A stretch of DNA of 64,000 bases from Volvox africanus (lineage: Eukaryota > Chlorophyta > Chlorophyceae > Chlamydomonadales > Volvocaceae), in NCBI GenBank assembly GCA_030268105.1, contig BSDZ01000008.1, forward strand, positions 310,001-374,000. The letters are read 5' to 3'. Both the position numbers and the translations under genes were made by a program. The notes beneath the pieces were generated by a model that saw only the letters and a list, made by a program, of their open reading frames with translations, was not told the DNA's origin and did not search any database. Of the stretch, positions 11,598 to 24,900 are shown one piece after another. Every line of letters begins with the position of its first letter. Position 1 is the stretch's first letter.

Positions 11598-14500
11598 ATG
11601 CGCAAACGTGCCCGACATTTTATTTTCTTGGAATCAGATGATGACAATGATGGCGAGGCAGTGACCGCGCCAGCCCCTGCGTCACGCCATCTTACCCGCC
11701 GAAACGGAAGCTCTGGGGAGCTCAACCAATCAACATTTTGTGACCCAAAGGATCCCGGGTTAGAAGAAGACTTGCTGCAGCACCCACCAGGAATCCGCTC
11801 TTTTGAGACTACGTACGAGTGTTCCCCCATGGGCACCGGCATCCACGCCGCAACAGCGAGCCAGCCGCATGCTGCTGCCTTGATTGGAAACACACAAATT
11901 GGAGACAAGCCACAGGTCATTGCTCAGCAGAACGATCGGGCAGAGGTTCCCCACGCGGTCACGCATTCCCACGGCCCCTCGCTTCCCTCCGATCCTAAGG
12001 CATTAACCCACTTTGACAGCGCTCCAACTTTGACCCCACTGCAACTGGGGTCTGAACTTTCGCCCGAACTAGATGGCGAGGCTGCCCACGAGACAGTGTA
12101 CGATGGCTTTGGCAATTCTACCAAGCTTGTCCCGCAATGCAAGCGTCAGCGCCTAGCATTGCAAATTGCATTACCAGATTATAACGCCTGTGAGGCTGCT
12201 GTAATTCGGTCCATGCTTGGAGGCATAGGAAAGGATGACGCGGCACTAGAGGTGGCTGCCGTGGTGGAGGGCGTGGATGCCACAGTTGCCGGGAACCCAC
12301 AGCCGCCGACGGTCGGTGGAGAAAACGAGCCGGATTGGATCCTGCTGCCCCGAGCGGCCAGGCACACCCGTGAGTCCTCCGTCAGCCCTCAACGGGACGG
12401 TCCACGGGCTGCTGGTGGCACGACCCATGCAGCCGGTGGCCAAATTGGCGAAGGGGACGGTAGCCGTGGCAGGGATGACAGCGGTGACATCGTGCCCAGG
12501 TCGAAGGAATTACCGCACGGTGGAAGAATTGCGCGACCAGGGTTGGTGGCGGCCGTAACAGCAGCCGTACCCGATGCTGCTGCCATGCCCGGCGGCAGCG
12601 GCGGGGAAGGCTATGCGTTAGCCGCCGCATCTTCACTGAATGGGGCAAACAGTGGCAATGGCTGCGTGGCAGCAGCCCCTGATGCTATGGTTGCTGCCGC
12701 CCCTATCATGCCGCAGATTAGCGACAGTAAAGGTACCGGGCGCGGTTGCAAACAGGGCCAGGAGGGGGAGGAGGAGCGGGTGGTGCAAGAGCAGGAGGAG
12801 ACAGCATCACTGTGGTGTAGCGCTCGACAGCAGTCGGCGTACATGCAGCGTGAGATGGAGCAGCAGGTGTTGGGAGCCCCGAGCTGGGTGCGCCGTGGCC
12901 AACAATCGACGGAGAATGTGGGCCCGGATTGCGTTGTTGCGGAAGACGAAGAGGAAGTGGAGGAAGAGGCGGAAGGCGGGGTCGCAGGAGATAGTCGAGG
13001 GGGTGGCAACAACGGCGGGAGAGACCATTGGGCTTCCGAGATGGGATTCAAGGTGACAAACATCCTAGGCAGTAGCGACGATGATGATAGGACTGAGAGG
13101 AAGAAGAAAGAGAAAATGGGCGATGACGGCAGCGGCGGTGCCATCGCGGACGACAGGAGTAATGGCGAGGAGGAGCTAGATTATATCCCGCGGTTGCGGT
13201 GCGGTCGCAGGAACCCTTCTTCTCCGACTGTCAACACGGCAACGAAGACAGCCAAGCCAGGACGTTCCTCTCCTCCAGCACAACGGACACGCAGCAAGCG
13301 ACGGTCCAGCTTAACGGCAGCAGCGGCTGTTGCAGGCAAGGCACTAACAGGCAAGGAGCAACGGCTGGAGGACAGTGATGATGAGGACGATCTGCCGGTG
13401 AAGAAAAGATCCTGCGTCTTAAAAGCAGCAGCTCGCAGACTCACAAGCACGGACAAAGCAGAAGAGGATGAGGGAGGAAGTTGCGGGAGCGGCGGCGGCA
13501 GTGGTGGTCCATGCGAGCGTAGCGGCAGACTCTGCCGCGCGTCCATGGCGACTGTAGGGTTTAAACGGGATGAGGACATGCTCCAAGAGGCGCTAGAAGA
13601 CGATGACATGGACATGGGAGTCAGGGTTCCGGAACCGGACGCCAAGCATGCAAGGGTGAGATCGGCAGCTTACATGCCATTAGACGCAGCAGCAGTCGAT
13701 GGTGGCTGCAACGGTGCCGGCGGCAGCCGGCCGCTGAGCAGGCGGCCAGTTAAGCAAAGAAAGGCACTGACGTTGGCGGAGCTGCGAGAAAGGGCCCGGC
13801 AGAAGCTGGAGGGGACGTTTGGAACTCAAGGTGTGTGCGAGGAGCTTACAGCCGATGGTGGCAAACATCGAATATAACGAAAGAGACCTATGATTCGCAG
13901 AATCCCGAAGGAGCTGCCGAGCTTGCAGAGGGCGCTGCGCTTATCAATTTTCTCTTACCGATTCATAGTTCCTGCTCTGTGGTTAATTGCCCGCCTGCCT
14001 TGCGCGTTTCCCGTTTCCTTGCTATGTATGTGTCGCAGAACTTCTTCGTATGTACAAAGAAACCGCATGAGCAATATATATGTTCTGCAGCGGTCCATTA
14101 TGTTATCCCCTTGCATGCCGACATGTGCTCCGCCGTAAACGGATACGCTAGTAGGAGCCAGCGATGGAGATGACATGGACGAAGTGGAGCAGTCGCGCAA
14201 CCGGCGGCGGCACCGACTGCAGCACCCCGGGCTCCAAGATGACTTCGACGCTGAACTAGCGGCACATGCGATGTTCGACGCGGATGAGGCCGCGCTGGAG
14301 GACGAAACCGAGCCGAAAGCCAGAGATAATTCGCAACGCAGAGCAGCAACCGAGGAGGAGGACGATAGTTTCATCAATGACGAAGAGGTGGAGGAAGATG
14401 CCATTAGCGAGAGCGAGGTAGGGGAAGAGGAGGAAGAGCTGCGGACGCGAGGCAGTGGCGGCTGTGCTCCCAAGGTATTGCGCTCGCCGCCGGTGGCCGC

Positions 14501-17500
14501 GCAGTTAAACATAGACCAGGTGGAGAACTTCAAGTCATGGGTGGTGAGTTCAGGAGCGTTGGGATTTCGGGGAAGAACTGCTGGCACTCAGACAAGTCGC
14601 ATCTCGCTTATGCTCGTCTGGATAATACACGACAGTTGCTTGTGGGGACTTTGTATGCGGCGTCTTGAGCTCTCATGTTCTGATGTTGCTGCTGCCTATC
14701 TCTGCTGTGGATAGAGTGCGCTAAAAGCAACCTAATGGGACTGTGCCCATTGGACTGCAGACGCCGATGATCTGCGATCTGCTGCAGCTGCGTTTGGTAG
14801 CTGAGAATGAGTACGAGTTGGAGCAGGAGCAGAGGAATCAGGAGGCTCGGAGAAGGTAGTACCTCGGGGCAAATGCTTGAAAGGGTGGAGCATGGCTTGA
14901 ATGCAGCGAGAATGACGCATGACGCAGGATGGTGCGAGCAGGAATGCGTGTACGTGCTGGTAGCGGAGAAAGGGTAGGACAAGAAATAAACAATGACTAA
15001 AAATGCGTATTGAACTAAAAAAGGCTTCCAGAAGCGAGAGGAAGGAAGAGGCTGATGCAAACTAGATACGACTGCATTGTGTGTGCGCGAATTCGTGTGT
15101 ATGGAGGGTAGCGGGCTTAAGGATTAAGGTTGATACTCTTCCCTAGACGGGTGCCGAGTGTCCAGCAGTGGTGTTGCCCTCCCCTACGCAACTTTGTTCA
15201 GATCTCATGTGGTTGCTTTTCCTCTTGCACCAACTTTCCGTACTGCCCATGTGCCACAGCCGCTTCGAGAACGCCCTGTGCGCTGCCAGGTGGGTACAGA
15301 GCTGCACACGCGCAGCTGGGTTTGAATTTTTCCTGAGCGCCATATCACTAGCCATGATTGCCCAAGAGCAAAATGTAAATATCTAGCACTGATGTTATTT
15401 ACGTGGTGCATCACCATCTGCAGCATCATTCCATCTGTCTTCACAGATCGTACAGCTAGGTCCTAAGCTTCCAACGGACCTAACTAACCGATCACGGTGG
15501 TGGTGACTATGTCCTGTAGGAAACGAACGATGTCCTATTCGTGGGTGCACGCCGTTACCAAGCTTGGTCTCAATAGGTACGGCCACGAGAAGGAATCATG
15601 AGCTTGCGGTGCCTGGGCACCCGACACTCTGCTTTGTGGGTCTTTTGCATACTTTGCTGCTGCTTAATGCCGAATGGGATCAACTGAACGTGTGCGGCAT
15701 GTTAGCACAACCCATGACATGCGTTCTCTTCATCATCCTCGCCATCGGCGCACTTCCCTTTCAGTCGCTTTGTTCATTTAATCTAGTAGGACGTCATCGT
15801 GCCCACGTCAGGGCCTTGGAGCGCTACCCCATCTTACTGGTAGATGATACGCCCCTGAGCCAGTTCTACGGGCTCGCCGGCACTCGTGCGGTCCAGGAGG
15901 AGATCACCCGAGAGACGCAGATGTCTGGCCGGTAGGAGACTTCGGCACTGCCTTTCTAGCGACGGTTGTGGTACAAAGAGCATAGTTGTTCTGGGGTTGT
16001 GCACAATCGGGTGAATCGGATGGGACCATAATCATTGTCAGCATGGGTGCCGCTTTCGTCACCATTCATGATGAAGTAGAAGGTGAAGGAGGAGGAACGT
16101 GAAGGTGGAGGAGACAATGCCTGAAACTGCATACTGGTTACTTGTCCAGGCAGGTTTCCAAAGGCTTGTAGGCCATGCGCCGTTGCTGCAGCTGCGGTGC
16201 TATTGCTACGGTAGTTCTAACTTCACCTGCATTTCCCCATGGTTCCTGTTATAGGAGCCAGCCGTACAGAATCAGGCGCTGCCTGCCCGATGATTACGAC
16301 CTGGACGGCCTCACTGACGACATACCGCGATGCGACATCTGTCACGCGCATAGGTGTGGAAGGGCCCTACGTGCGTGCAGGTTGGGTGGGTTAGATAGAA
16401 GTCTCAATTCCTGAGCAACGTCTTGGCGGTTTAGTTTAGGGCGCTCCCCAGTCTTAAAATTGCATTTGTGCTCTGTCACTACCTTCTAATTCGCTTGGCT
16501 GTTCATGACAGGCCTCTGCTGGCAGGAAAGCGGTGGTATTCTTTTGAACACATGTTGCATATTAGCTAACATCACCGTGGCCATCACCGGCTTGTTATAA
16601 ATGTGAACTGCAGGACCCATCGCTTGCACACGCTAAGCCTGAAGGGCGACCCGGTCAATATCAACGGTGACAACGATGATGGTGGGAACGCCGGAGCTTT
16701 AACGACACAGGAAGGTGAAGGGAAAACAGAGACCCGAGAATTCCTGGCCGGCGGTATGTGCTGTGATCGAATCGTTCTGTATCATTCGCTCTGCCACTTC
16801 AAGCGCTGGCTACTGGCGTCGCTCAAGAAACGTCTCAAGCACCTGCTTCAAAATCACCTTCGGCGGAGGTGAAGGACACTAGAGGAGGGTGTGTAATTTG
16901 GGCGGGGTAAGGCCTCGGTGGGATGGGCCGTGGCGCAGAAGGTTTGATAAAGCAGATAGGAGACCATATTTGCTCGTGTGCTTGTGCTGCTTAGGATTAA
17001 TGTCATTCACTCGCTTCCAGGTTCCAACCTTTTCCAACCCCTTCCCGCCGTTCCTCAGGGGCCCCGATGGGTTGTGGCCGGACGAGGTACGCGCCGAGGT
17101 GATGCTCCAGATGCTGCGCAATTCCGACAAGTACCTGACTGCCATGTACTGTAAATGCAAGGAACTCCTTGATGCGGAACAAAAACTGTACATCTCACAG
17201 AACTCAGGCCGCAAGGAGGGTCGCTTCATGCCGGGCAGGCTGGTGCGTGTGGGCGGATCGGATGAAACTTGGGGGCCCAGGGGTTTGAGGAAACAGGACA
17301 GGAAGGACTGCGGTATTTGTGCTGTGCCGCAACACGGGTCGGGACGGAAGACGGTATAGGAGAACATGCCAAGTTCAAGGGGAAAAGAAGGCGGGATCGG
17401 AGAACCGACGGAGCTGCACGCTGAAGTTCCACTGTGAGCGAATGCTGATGGGGTAGGAAGAGCCGGACGGGTTTTACAGTTGAGAGTTCGACAAGGTTAC

Positions 17501-18649
17501 TATGGTCCTTGAGCCTACACTACGGTACATATCTCATGTCACAACCAGATCACTTCCGCCCTTGGGATCATCTTCCAGGTAGCTGAGGTGATGAGCGACG
17601 TGCATCAGTCCATTGACGGCTACGAGTCTGATATCTCTGGTATACCGGAGGAGGACGAGGAAGGGGAAGACAGTGGGGTCCCGAAAAGTGGCGATGACGG
17701 AATCGCTGGTGATGGCCGTAGTGACTTGCGCGGCAATTATGGCGACGATGGTGAAGGCGGTGCTGTGGATGAGGATGGCAGCGGGCAAGCTGCTGCACAC
17801 GATGCCAGGAGAATACCTGAATCCCAGATGCTGCAGCAGCGGCGAACAGTGTCCACCAGAGATGATAGTGCTCAGGACGCATCTGGCGGCGACGCATCTG
17901 CGCCCATAGCTGCCAACAAGGCATTTGACAGGGCTGCGTCCGCCTGCCACCTGCGTGAGGCAACTCGGTGCATGCGCGCCGAGGCCGCTGCAGCAGAGGC
18001 TGCCGCCGCTGCTGTCACTGCTGCTACGGAAGCAGCGGCGGCGCGTGCTCGCGCTGACACTGCCAGCGCCGCGGCTGCCAATGCCGCCCTGGCGGCTGAG
18101 CAGGCGGCTGCAGCGGCTGGCAGAGACTCGTCTTTACCGCTACTGTTGACCACACCGTTGCGACCGAAGCGCCTCGGGAGTGGTGGTCGCCGTCAGATGA
18201 CACTTAACGAGCTCCTGACACCGCGCAGTGGCGGAAGGCAGGTGCCGGGGCCATCTAGTGAAAACAGGACGGCGATAGCAGCAGCTGCAGCAGCGGCGGG
18301 GTCTAGCCGGAGGGATCCACTTGTCGACGTAGTGGAGTTGTTGGATAGCGACGAGGCTGAGGTCGGGGCCCAGCCGATGGGAGTGGCACCCAGCGCAGCC
18401 AGTGATGGTAGAGGCCAGGTCGACGTGAAGGTGCCGGCCGGGGTATGTTTAGATTCATCAGTAGACCTGGCGGTGCTGATGATCACTGATAGCGGCATTA
18501 CTCGCATGGAAGACCTCGCCAAGATGGTGTCAACGGAAGGTACAATTCAGCAGCCACGGCCGCTACCCCGTCCAGCGACGGCAGTGAGCCCCGCGCTGGC
18601 CCTGATGCAGCAAAGTTCAGCAGCGGCGTCAGCTTCGGCAGTCATCTAG
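11598..18649 (+). CDS. DUF4211-domain nuclear protein, acidic and low-complexity N-terminus
   Basis: Exons: 11598-13830, 14155-14543, 14761-14855, 15260-15293, 15765-15931, 16255-16353, 16614-16868, about 16960-17242, 17579-18649; about 1,540 residues. The start is the ATG reading MRKRARHFIFLESDDD. The first 870 residues are disordered, with Asp/Glu runs and basic patches. The conserved core (about residues 866-1140) has FKSWV followed by a helix, the cysteine pair in RCDICHAHRTHRLHTLSLKG, and FLAGGMCCDRIVLYHSLCHF with HFKRWL. This order matches DUF4211 (a conserved nuclear-protein domain of unknown role in fungi, plants and animals). A helical stretch (EVMLQMLRNSDKYL) follows, then an Ala-rich tail with RRQMTLNELLTPR. 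Exon 4 and the start of exon 8 (16939 or 16960) are uncertain; other donors were possible at 15290. The protein's function is unknown. Confidence 0.7.
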
Positions 18650-19270
18650 GCACAGTCATTGTATCGCATTCCACGCAGCATTATCCTGCGCCAGTAGTCA
18701 TAGGTGATGGCGCGTTAGGAATGATGGTGGCGCAGATAAACTGATACAACGGGCCTAATCGCAGTCTTGGCCAAGTTGACGGAGTCTCACTAAACTCAGC
18801 AGCAGCTTCGGCTGCAGCGCCTCTGCTGAGCTGTGAAATTGCATGTCAGGAGTGCGTAAAACCTGATGCACGGCTTGCCTTGTATAGAGGATAGGCTGAT
18901 TGCCATTTGCCCTGGCTGGACCACTCGTCATATCTCATGTTCGACACCTGGGTTAAATGTCGACGGTAGATCTGGATCCATTGGGGCTGTTCGCGCTGCG
19001 TTCATCTTAGTGTGCAAGATGCGCCAGGAATATTTAGGTTAAGTGGGATATCTGCTATGCTCCGATTCAACAAGGTTACCGTGTTGTTGTAAGGTAGAGT
19101 TGAAAGATAGGAACGGCTGCTCATGTGTGCAATGGGATATGTTGGAGCTGCAGGATGATTGGCATATTGCCTTGTGGGTGGCTCAAATACCCGCACCTGC
19201 TGCATCTTCAGCAAATCATGACTTGTTAGGCTACCGTTTTAGCGACACTCACTCGCTCCCACATGTGCGG

Positions 19271-19320
19271 CCGTGAGGCCCCATGGCTGCTGGCCTCACG
19301 GGTGTCTCGGGGCACCCGTG
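19271..19320. repeat. Two overlapping, mutually exclusive hairpins
   Basis: CCGTGAGGCC (19271-19280) pairs with GGCCTCACGG (19292-19301); CACGGGTG (19297-19304) pairs with CACCCGTG (19313-19320). The two stems share bases, so only one can form at a time. Confidence 0.7.
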
Positions 19321-19530
19321 GCTCAAACAAGATCCTAATCTGTGACATTTGCCACACAATTGGTGCTCCATTCTTCATGGAATTCAAAGCAACAAAGAGT
19401 TCAATGAGCTCGAAACGAAGCGAAAGGATATGTTTTCACCACAATCCGAACAAACCACCGGCTGTAGCATGCGTTATTGGTTGCCGTGCACCTCACAACG
19501 CCTACATGGCCGTACCGACCTGCGTGCAAC

Positions 19531-19535
19531 TTACA
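19531..19535 (-). terminator. TGTAA poly(A) signal of the DJ-1 gene
   Basis: Minus-strand TGTAA about 157 nt beyond the DJ-1 stop codon. Confidence 0.45.
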
Positions 19536-19691
19536 AAGCCCCCACAAGCACCCTCATGTCCTAAATGCTACGCAACACTATAATCAGTCTTACCCGCCTC
19601 TGCTACTGGTCTGTACCTCACAGTACAAAAACAGGGCACCTCTGATTATTCCATATCTCCTGCACAAATAAGCGTCAGGTCAGCACCCACA

Positions 19692-20910
19692 TCACATATT
19701 GTGAGGATGCATGACCAGGGGCCCCGCCACCTGCTTCGCCTTCTCCTCCCCATAAAGCTGTTTTACCAGCGACAGAGCAAATTCGAATGCTGTTCCGGGA
19801 CCACGGCTGGTGGTCAAGTTGCCGTCCACCACAACACGGTCCAACACCTTACTGTGGTGGTGTAAGTCAGAAAAATTGAAGGGGAACGTCCGCAGGCATC
19901 AACTGATCTTAAATAGGCAATACAGGCAAATGAAGTGATGTTGTGTAATGCATGTGTAATGCACGTGTAATGCTCGTGCGGCGTTTATGCCAGTGCATCA
20001 AGACTGCAGGGTCGAATCATGCACATGGGCACAGATAAAGGAAAGGGGCACATCTTGTGTGAGTTTGCCGGTGTTGAGATAAGCGATCCATGTATAAGAG
20101 GATCAGAAGGAAGAAAGAAGTAATACCCCGCAAGGGGGTGAGGCGCTTTTCTTTTAACAGCAGGGTCCCGCACCTCTGGTCGTTGAGGCCGTCGGAGAAG
20201 GCGGGATGCGCAGTCGCGGACTTGCCATCCAGCAGACCTTTTTTCTCAAAGAAGACGTAGGGCGTTGCACAGATGGCTGCATACAGGCGGCCAGAGTCCT
20301 TCTGTGTCCTGACCATGCGCTCCAGCACGGCTGAATCACGGAGGCGCTCGGCGCCAGGCATGCCGCCCTATATGGAACGCCAGAGTCACCACCACCATCA
20401 CCGTAACCAAATAGGAAAAGCAACCAATATATATTATAATAGGTTTGCGCAGTTTCGCATTTGTAACGTGTGCTGCGCTTGAGTGAAAATACCGGACAAA
20501 TTTTTGCAACATCCTGACGGCTTCTTCTTCTCTGAGCTTACCGGACATGCTATAAGGTCGTAGCTACTGCTTGCACACTCTTCGACCATCTTGTCTGTGA
20601 TGATCCTGACGCCACGGGAGCAGACAACATCCGTTGAATTCTCAACTGATGCCACTGTAACTAGAGCACCCGCCCTCCTGAGGACATCAACTACAATTAC
20701 AGCCTCCATTTCCTCGGTCCCATTTCCAATCGGGACCAGCACACGTTTAACGTCGTCTGGTTGGCTGGCAGCTGCCATTAACGATAAAGTACGCTTTTGT
20801 GGCCTGAGGGGTTGAATCAGAACTCTCGAGGCTGTGAAAGCTGAGCAACGACCGTGCACCGATGATACGGTGCCGAGGCTTAACGTTCTACGAGTAGCTG
20901 TCAGCAGCAT
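19692..20910 (-). CDS. DJ-1/PARK7-family protein with N-terminal targeting extension
   Basis: Three exons join in phase: 20910-20542, 20367-20174, 19851-19692, giving 240 residues. Residues 1-45 are Arg/Ser/Thr-rich without acids, like a chloroplast or mitochondrial targeting peptide. The DJ-1 core begins at about residue 54 ([17 protein letters not shown]). The family's reactive triad is present: Glu69 (GTEEME), the nucleophile Cys156 in AAICATP, and His177 in ATAHP. The C-terminus has [19 protein letters not shown], the conserved strand-helix end of the fold. DJ-1 proteins act in oxidative-stress defence and have reported glyoxalase/deglycase activity. A second Met at residue 45 just before the core could give a cytosolic form. 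Organelle targeting is inferred from composition. Confidence 0.92.
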
Positions 20911-21957
20911 GGCAGGATTATGCTTCTACTATAATTGTGTAGCTACAGCGAGAGCCACAACTACGAATTTACAACTAATCTTTACGCATTTGGGCTGAGT
21001 TGCAAGTCAGTAAGTATAACGTAGGGCCCAAAACCGGAGAGCAACTGTACGGCAGACTAGCACGCTCCCAAGGTTGGAAAGCAGAGCTCAAATGCTGCCC
21101 CGCGTACGTTCCGACACGCATGGCATAGCGCATAGTCACATCGCACATGTATCCATCCGAAATCCATCCCTGCCCAGGGCCCTAAGAAAACAGCACTGCA
21201 CCTGCACGCGTGTCATCGACGTACACAGCACAAGCCTGCACAAGCACCACCCCAGCCCTCAACAACACGCAATTGAATAACCTTAGGCCGCCCCGCAGCT
21301 CCCCTTATGGGATCTCTGACACTTCTTCCTCCCTTCCGCGCTGTTTCCCTCCAATCACCCTTTCTCTTCCCGTCTCCTTACGGGTGCGGCACGAATAAAC
21401 ATTTCAAGCAGTACCGCCACAACCTCGCTGCCCCTTTCCGCTAATCCAGCTCTGCCGTAATCATACCGAGTGAAACGGACACGAAGTAAAGGCTGTCATA
21501 TGGGAGTCGTTGTATTTTGGCCTAAATAGTTTAGGCTGTCATGGTATGCTTTCAACTCGGGCGCATACAGGTAACGTACACAAACATCCCCGCCCCCCAT
21601 ACATTTTAGCCACCTCCATCTACGCCGACCCCTACGTCCGCCTCTCCTTAACCAGAAGCACATGGGCCCTCGTGCATCATGGAGTAACAGCAACGTTCAC
21701 GCGGCAATCATATCGTATATGCCCAATGTGCTCAACATCTCCATCTTTGTGAGACCCCAAGCTGGGAAATCAGCCTTGAGGCTGTCGCCATCACCCTCCG
21801 TTGCCACTAGTCCAAGAGCTATCACATTTTGCGTTTTCCGCGCTTCTGTCAGTTATCGCGCTCCCTCTTTCTTTCCTAATGACCCTTACAGGAAGACAAT
21901 AATGGTGCCTTTCAGAAGGATCCTGGTCGCCCATCCTTCTCAAACCCCGCGGCGCGG
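20911..21957. other. Intergenic: DJ-1 promoter side and kinesin 3' side
   Basis: No gene recognised. It holds the DJ-1 5' flank, a pyrimidine-rich stretch near 21290-21370, and the kinesin poly(A) signal at 21890-21886. Confidence 0.5.
21886..21890 (-). terminator. TGTAA poly(A) signal of the kinesin gene
   Basis: Minus-strand TGTAA 68 nt past the kinesin stop codon. Confidence 0.55.
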
Positions 21958-24900
21958 CTAACCACTTCTCCGCGTACCGTTCTTGCCAGATCCCTGTCCG
22001 ACCCACTGACGCAGGACGATGCCCGTCATGCCCTTGGTGCGCCACTTCGCAGGCGTTAGGATGGCCACATGGGCTTCCTGCCCTGGGCTGCCATCCGGGG
22101 AGACTCCCTTACGGCAGAGGAAGCGCTGAACCCAGGTACCCTTGTTCGCGGCGCCTTGGTCTGAGCTGACACCCGCTGAGACAGAGTTATAGCCTCTACG
22201 AGAGACGAGAGTATGGGGTTTGGATTGGGTTGGGTTGGGAAGGTGCTGGGAGGTGGAGTGGGGTGAGGGTGAGGTGTTCAGATAAAGGGGCTTCGTGCCG
22301 GTATAACTTGGTAGATGGTTGAGCAAAGCCGAAAAACCGAGACATAATAAATGTGTAAAATAAAAAGTGACGTGGGTGTGTCCAGGTCAGTTGGTCCGAC
22401 GCGTCAGAAGGGTCCTCTTCGAGCTGCCAGCGCTCACACACCACGTACTCACACGTCTGATACTCGCCCTTTATCAACGACACAACATCAGCGGAAGCGA
22501 GCTCCAGGGGAATTCCGCCTCACCCTCACCTGCTCCCGCTGCCACCCTTCGAGTAGGCATGACCAGGCCCAACCTTGCCCGACGCCGCAGCCGGCGGTCC
22601 CTGGCTGTATGTCGTGTTCCGACTAGACCGACCGATGGGTCGCACACCCAGCGCCGGCATACTGCCTACCATATCATGAGTACCGATGGGTCCGTAATCC
22701 AACGGTGGCAGACTGGGCAATGGGTAAGACACCGAAAGTCCCTCTACTGTACTGCCGTCACTTCTTGCCGTATATATGTTCGGCAGGTGGGCTCCAGGGC
22801 AGCTGCTGACGGCAACCCCATCAGAAGACCAAGGGGCTAGGGCTGGGGCCGGGTGCATGGCGCCGGCGCCGCTGATTGTGGGCCTTATGGTCGCAACCGT
22901 ATACGGCGCCGGCCCAGCTACCTTCTGAGGCCGGGTTTGCGTCAGCTGTGGCTGTTGGAGCAATCCCATCTTGCGGTGCAGGTCTTCTAGCTGATCTTCC
23001 AGAGACGCGGCGGTCTGACGCGCGTGGGCTGCCTCCACCTCTGCCGCCATCGCCTTGGCGCGCATGCCGGAAAGCTGTTCCAGGGTGTTGGTCAATTCGC
23101 CGCGCATGGCCTCCATCTCCTGACCACGGTGCATTAAGGACATCTCCAGCGCCCTGGCGTGCAGTGTGTGTAAAGGTAGGCAGGTAAGTAGGCAGGTTAG
23201 TATGCACAAAGGCAGATATGTAGGCATATATGAGGGCACGTAGGTTTGTATGCAGGTAGATAGGCAGGTGGGCAGGTAGATAGGAAGATTCAGATAGAGA
23301 CACGCACCGTATGCCACCCCACGTGTATCAAAGACCACAGAAATAGTTGATGGAAGGCATGAGTCTCACCGAGTGGCCTCCTCCCAGATTCTTGCTATCT
23401 GTCGCTTTCCCAAATACCCTCCACCCTGGCCAGGACGGCGAAGGACCCCAGATCACCACGTATGACGCACCTTAGCTTGCCCATCAGCAGCTCCTCCCGC
23501 CGCTCCAACCCCCTCAACTCCAACGCATAACGTTCACACTGATCCACCGCTTCTGTCATCTGCTGCCGGAACCGCACCGCCTCCGCCGTGGTGCGCTGTA
23601 GTGAGGAATCAAGCTCCGAAACCCGGCTCTGCATCTCCGAAACCTGCATATCGCGACGCCACAGCTGCGCCTGCAGGTTGCTGGCAAGCCGTGTTGCGTG
23701 GCTCTGCAGCTCCGCGATGCGGTTATCACGATCCGCAACTGTAGCCTGAAGGGAGGCCTCCAACATCTCATTCCGCTCAAGCAGTTCGAAAACCTGACAG
23801 TCCCGGCTGTGCAGTTGGGCCTGTAGACCGGCTTCTCGACGTAGGCTGGACTCCAGAGGGGAGGAGAGATGAGGCAAACCCGGTGGGTCTTGGCTGCCGC
23901 CGCTCCATGTCGCCTGCAGGTGCGGATCAGTGTCCGAGCTGCGAGACATGATACGGGCCAAACGGGGAAAGGCAAGATGAGTACAAACAAAGCTTGGGCT
24001 TTGCACAGTGCAATTGTAAAATATCCGCAGAGTGGGCTAGCGACTAAAACGAGGAGTACTGAAACGCAGGATGGTAATAGAGTTTTGATGACTTGGCGAC
24101 TCAAGAAGGAGAGGGGCCCAGGAATGAATGGCACGGGCACAGGTCCTAAGAGGCTCTCTCCGTCCTCGGCTATGATGTCCTTGGAAGGTGTGATAACCCA
24201 CCCACCATGCCGGGGACGGGGGTGCAATGAAGCCATGCTCGTCAATACGATCCACATCCGGCGGTGCGCGGGCATCAAAAGTGGTGCCGATGGCGGCGCC
24301 CCTGACATCTGCATCTGCAGCAATATCGACGTCCGTGCCGATGGGCGTGATGTCCCCTTCGGGCGAAACTCCGGGCTGCAGTAAGGCCTGCTGCCATGCG
24401 TCCTGCAGTTTCTGCAGCTCCTTCTCAATGCGCTGTTGCCGGGAGCGGGCCTCTGCTAGCTCCTCCTCCAGACCGGCAAGTCGCTGATCACGATCTAAGA
24501 GCCTACGGGGAAAACAACACAACAGCAGCACGTCTCCGGTCAGGCAATGTGAGTCTTCGAATGGAGACAAATTATATTTACATATTGAATTTGGATCCAG
24601 CAACAGAGGACAGACGGTAACCCTATATCCAAATATAGCAATAAGAACTATGTGATATTGGGCATCCGGTGCCTCATTTGGAGAACAGTGTATGTGCTTT
24701 GCCCTCATGTGTTCGTGGAATGCATGACAAGTTTGATGTACGACTCACCCGTCCCGAAGCTTAGCGAGGAGCATCATAAAGCCCGTCTTCATGGCTGAAC
24801 TCGGGCCCTCCAACCGTGCAGAGCCAATCAGTCGACGGAGCGGACTCAATGCGGATGTAGCGCTGCCGCCGCGTGACCCATGGGACACCGACAGCGAGGA

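Larger units (their letters stand above)
18650..19691. other. Convergent intergenic region (3' ends of DUF4211 and DJ-1 genes)
   Basis: No gene seen. It holds the 3' UTRs of the two converging genes: TGTAA on the plus strand at 19088-19092 (439 nt past the DUF4211 stop) and on the minus strand at 19535-19531. Two overlapping hairpins lie at 19271-19320. Confidence 0.5.

Noticed and set aside
12611..13645. Long Ser-rich minus-strand frames
   Set aside because: Antisense to DUF4211 exon 1; acidic codons read backwards give Ser-rich frames.
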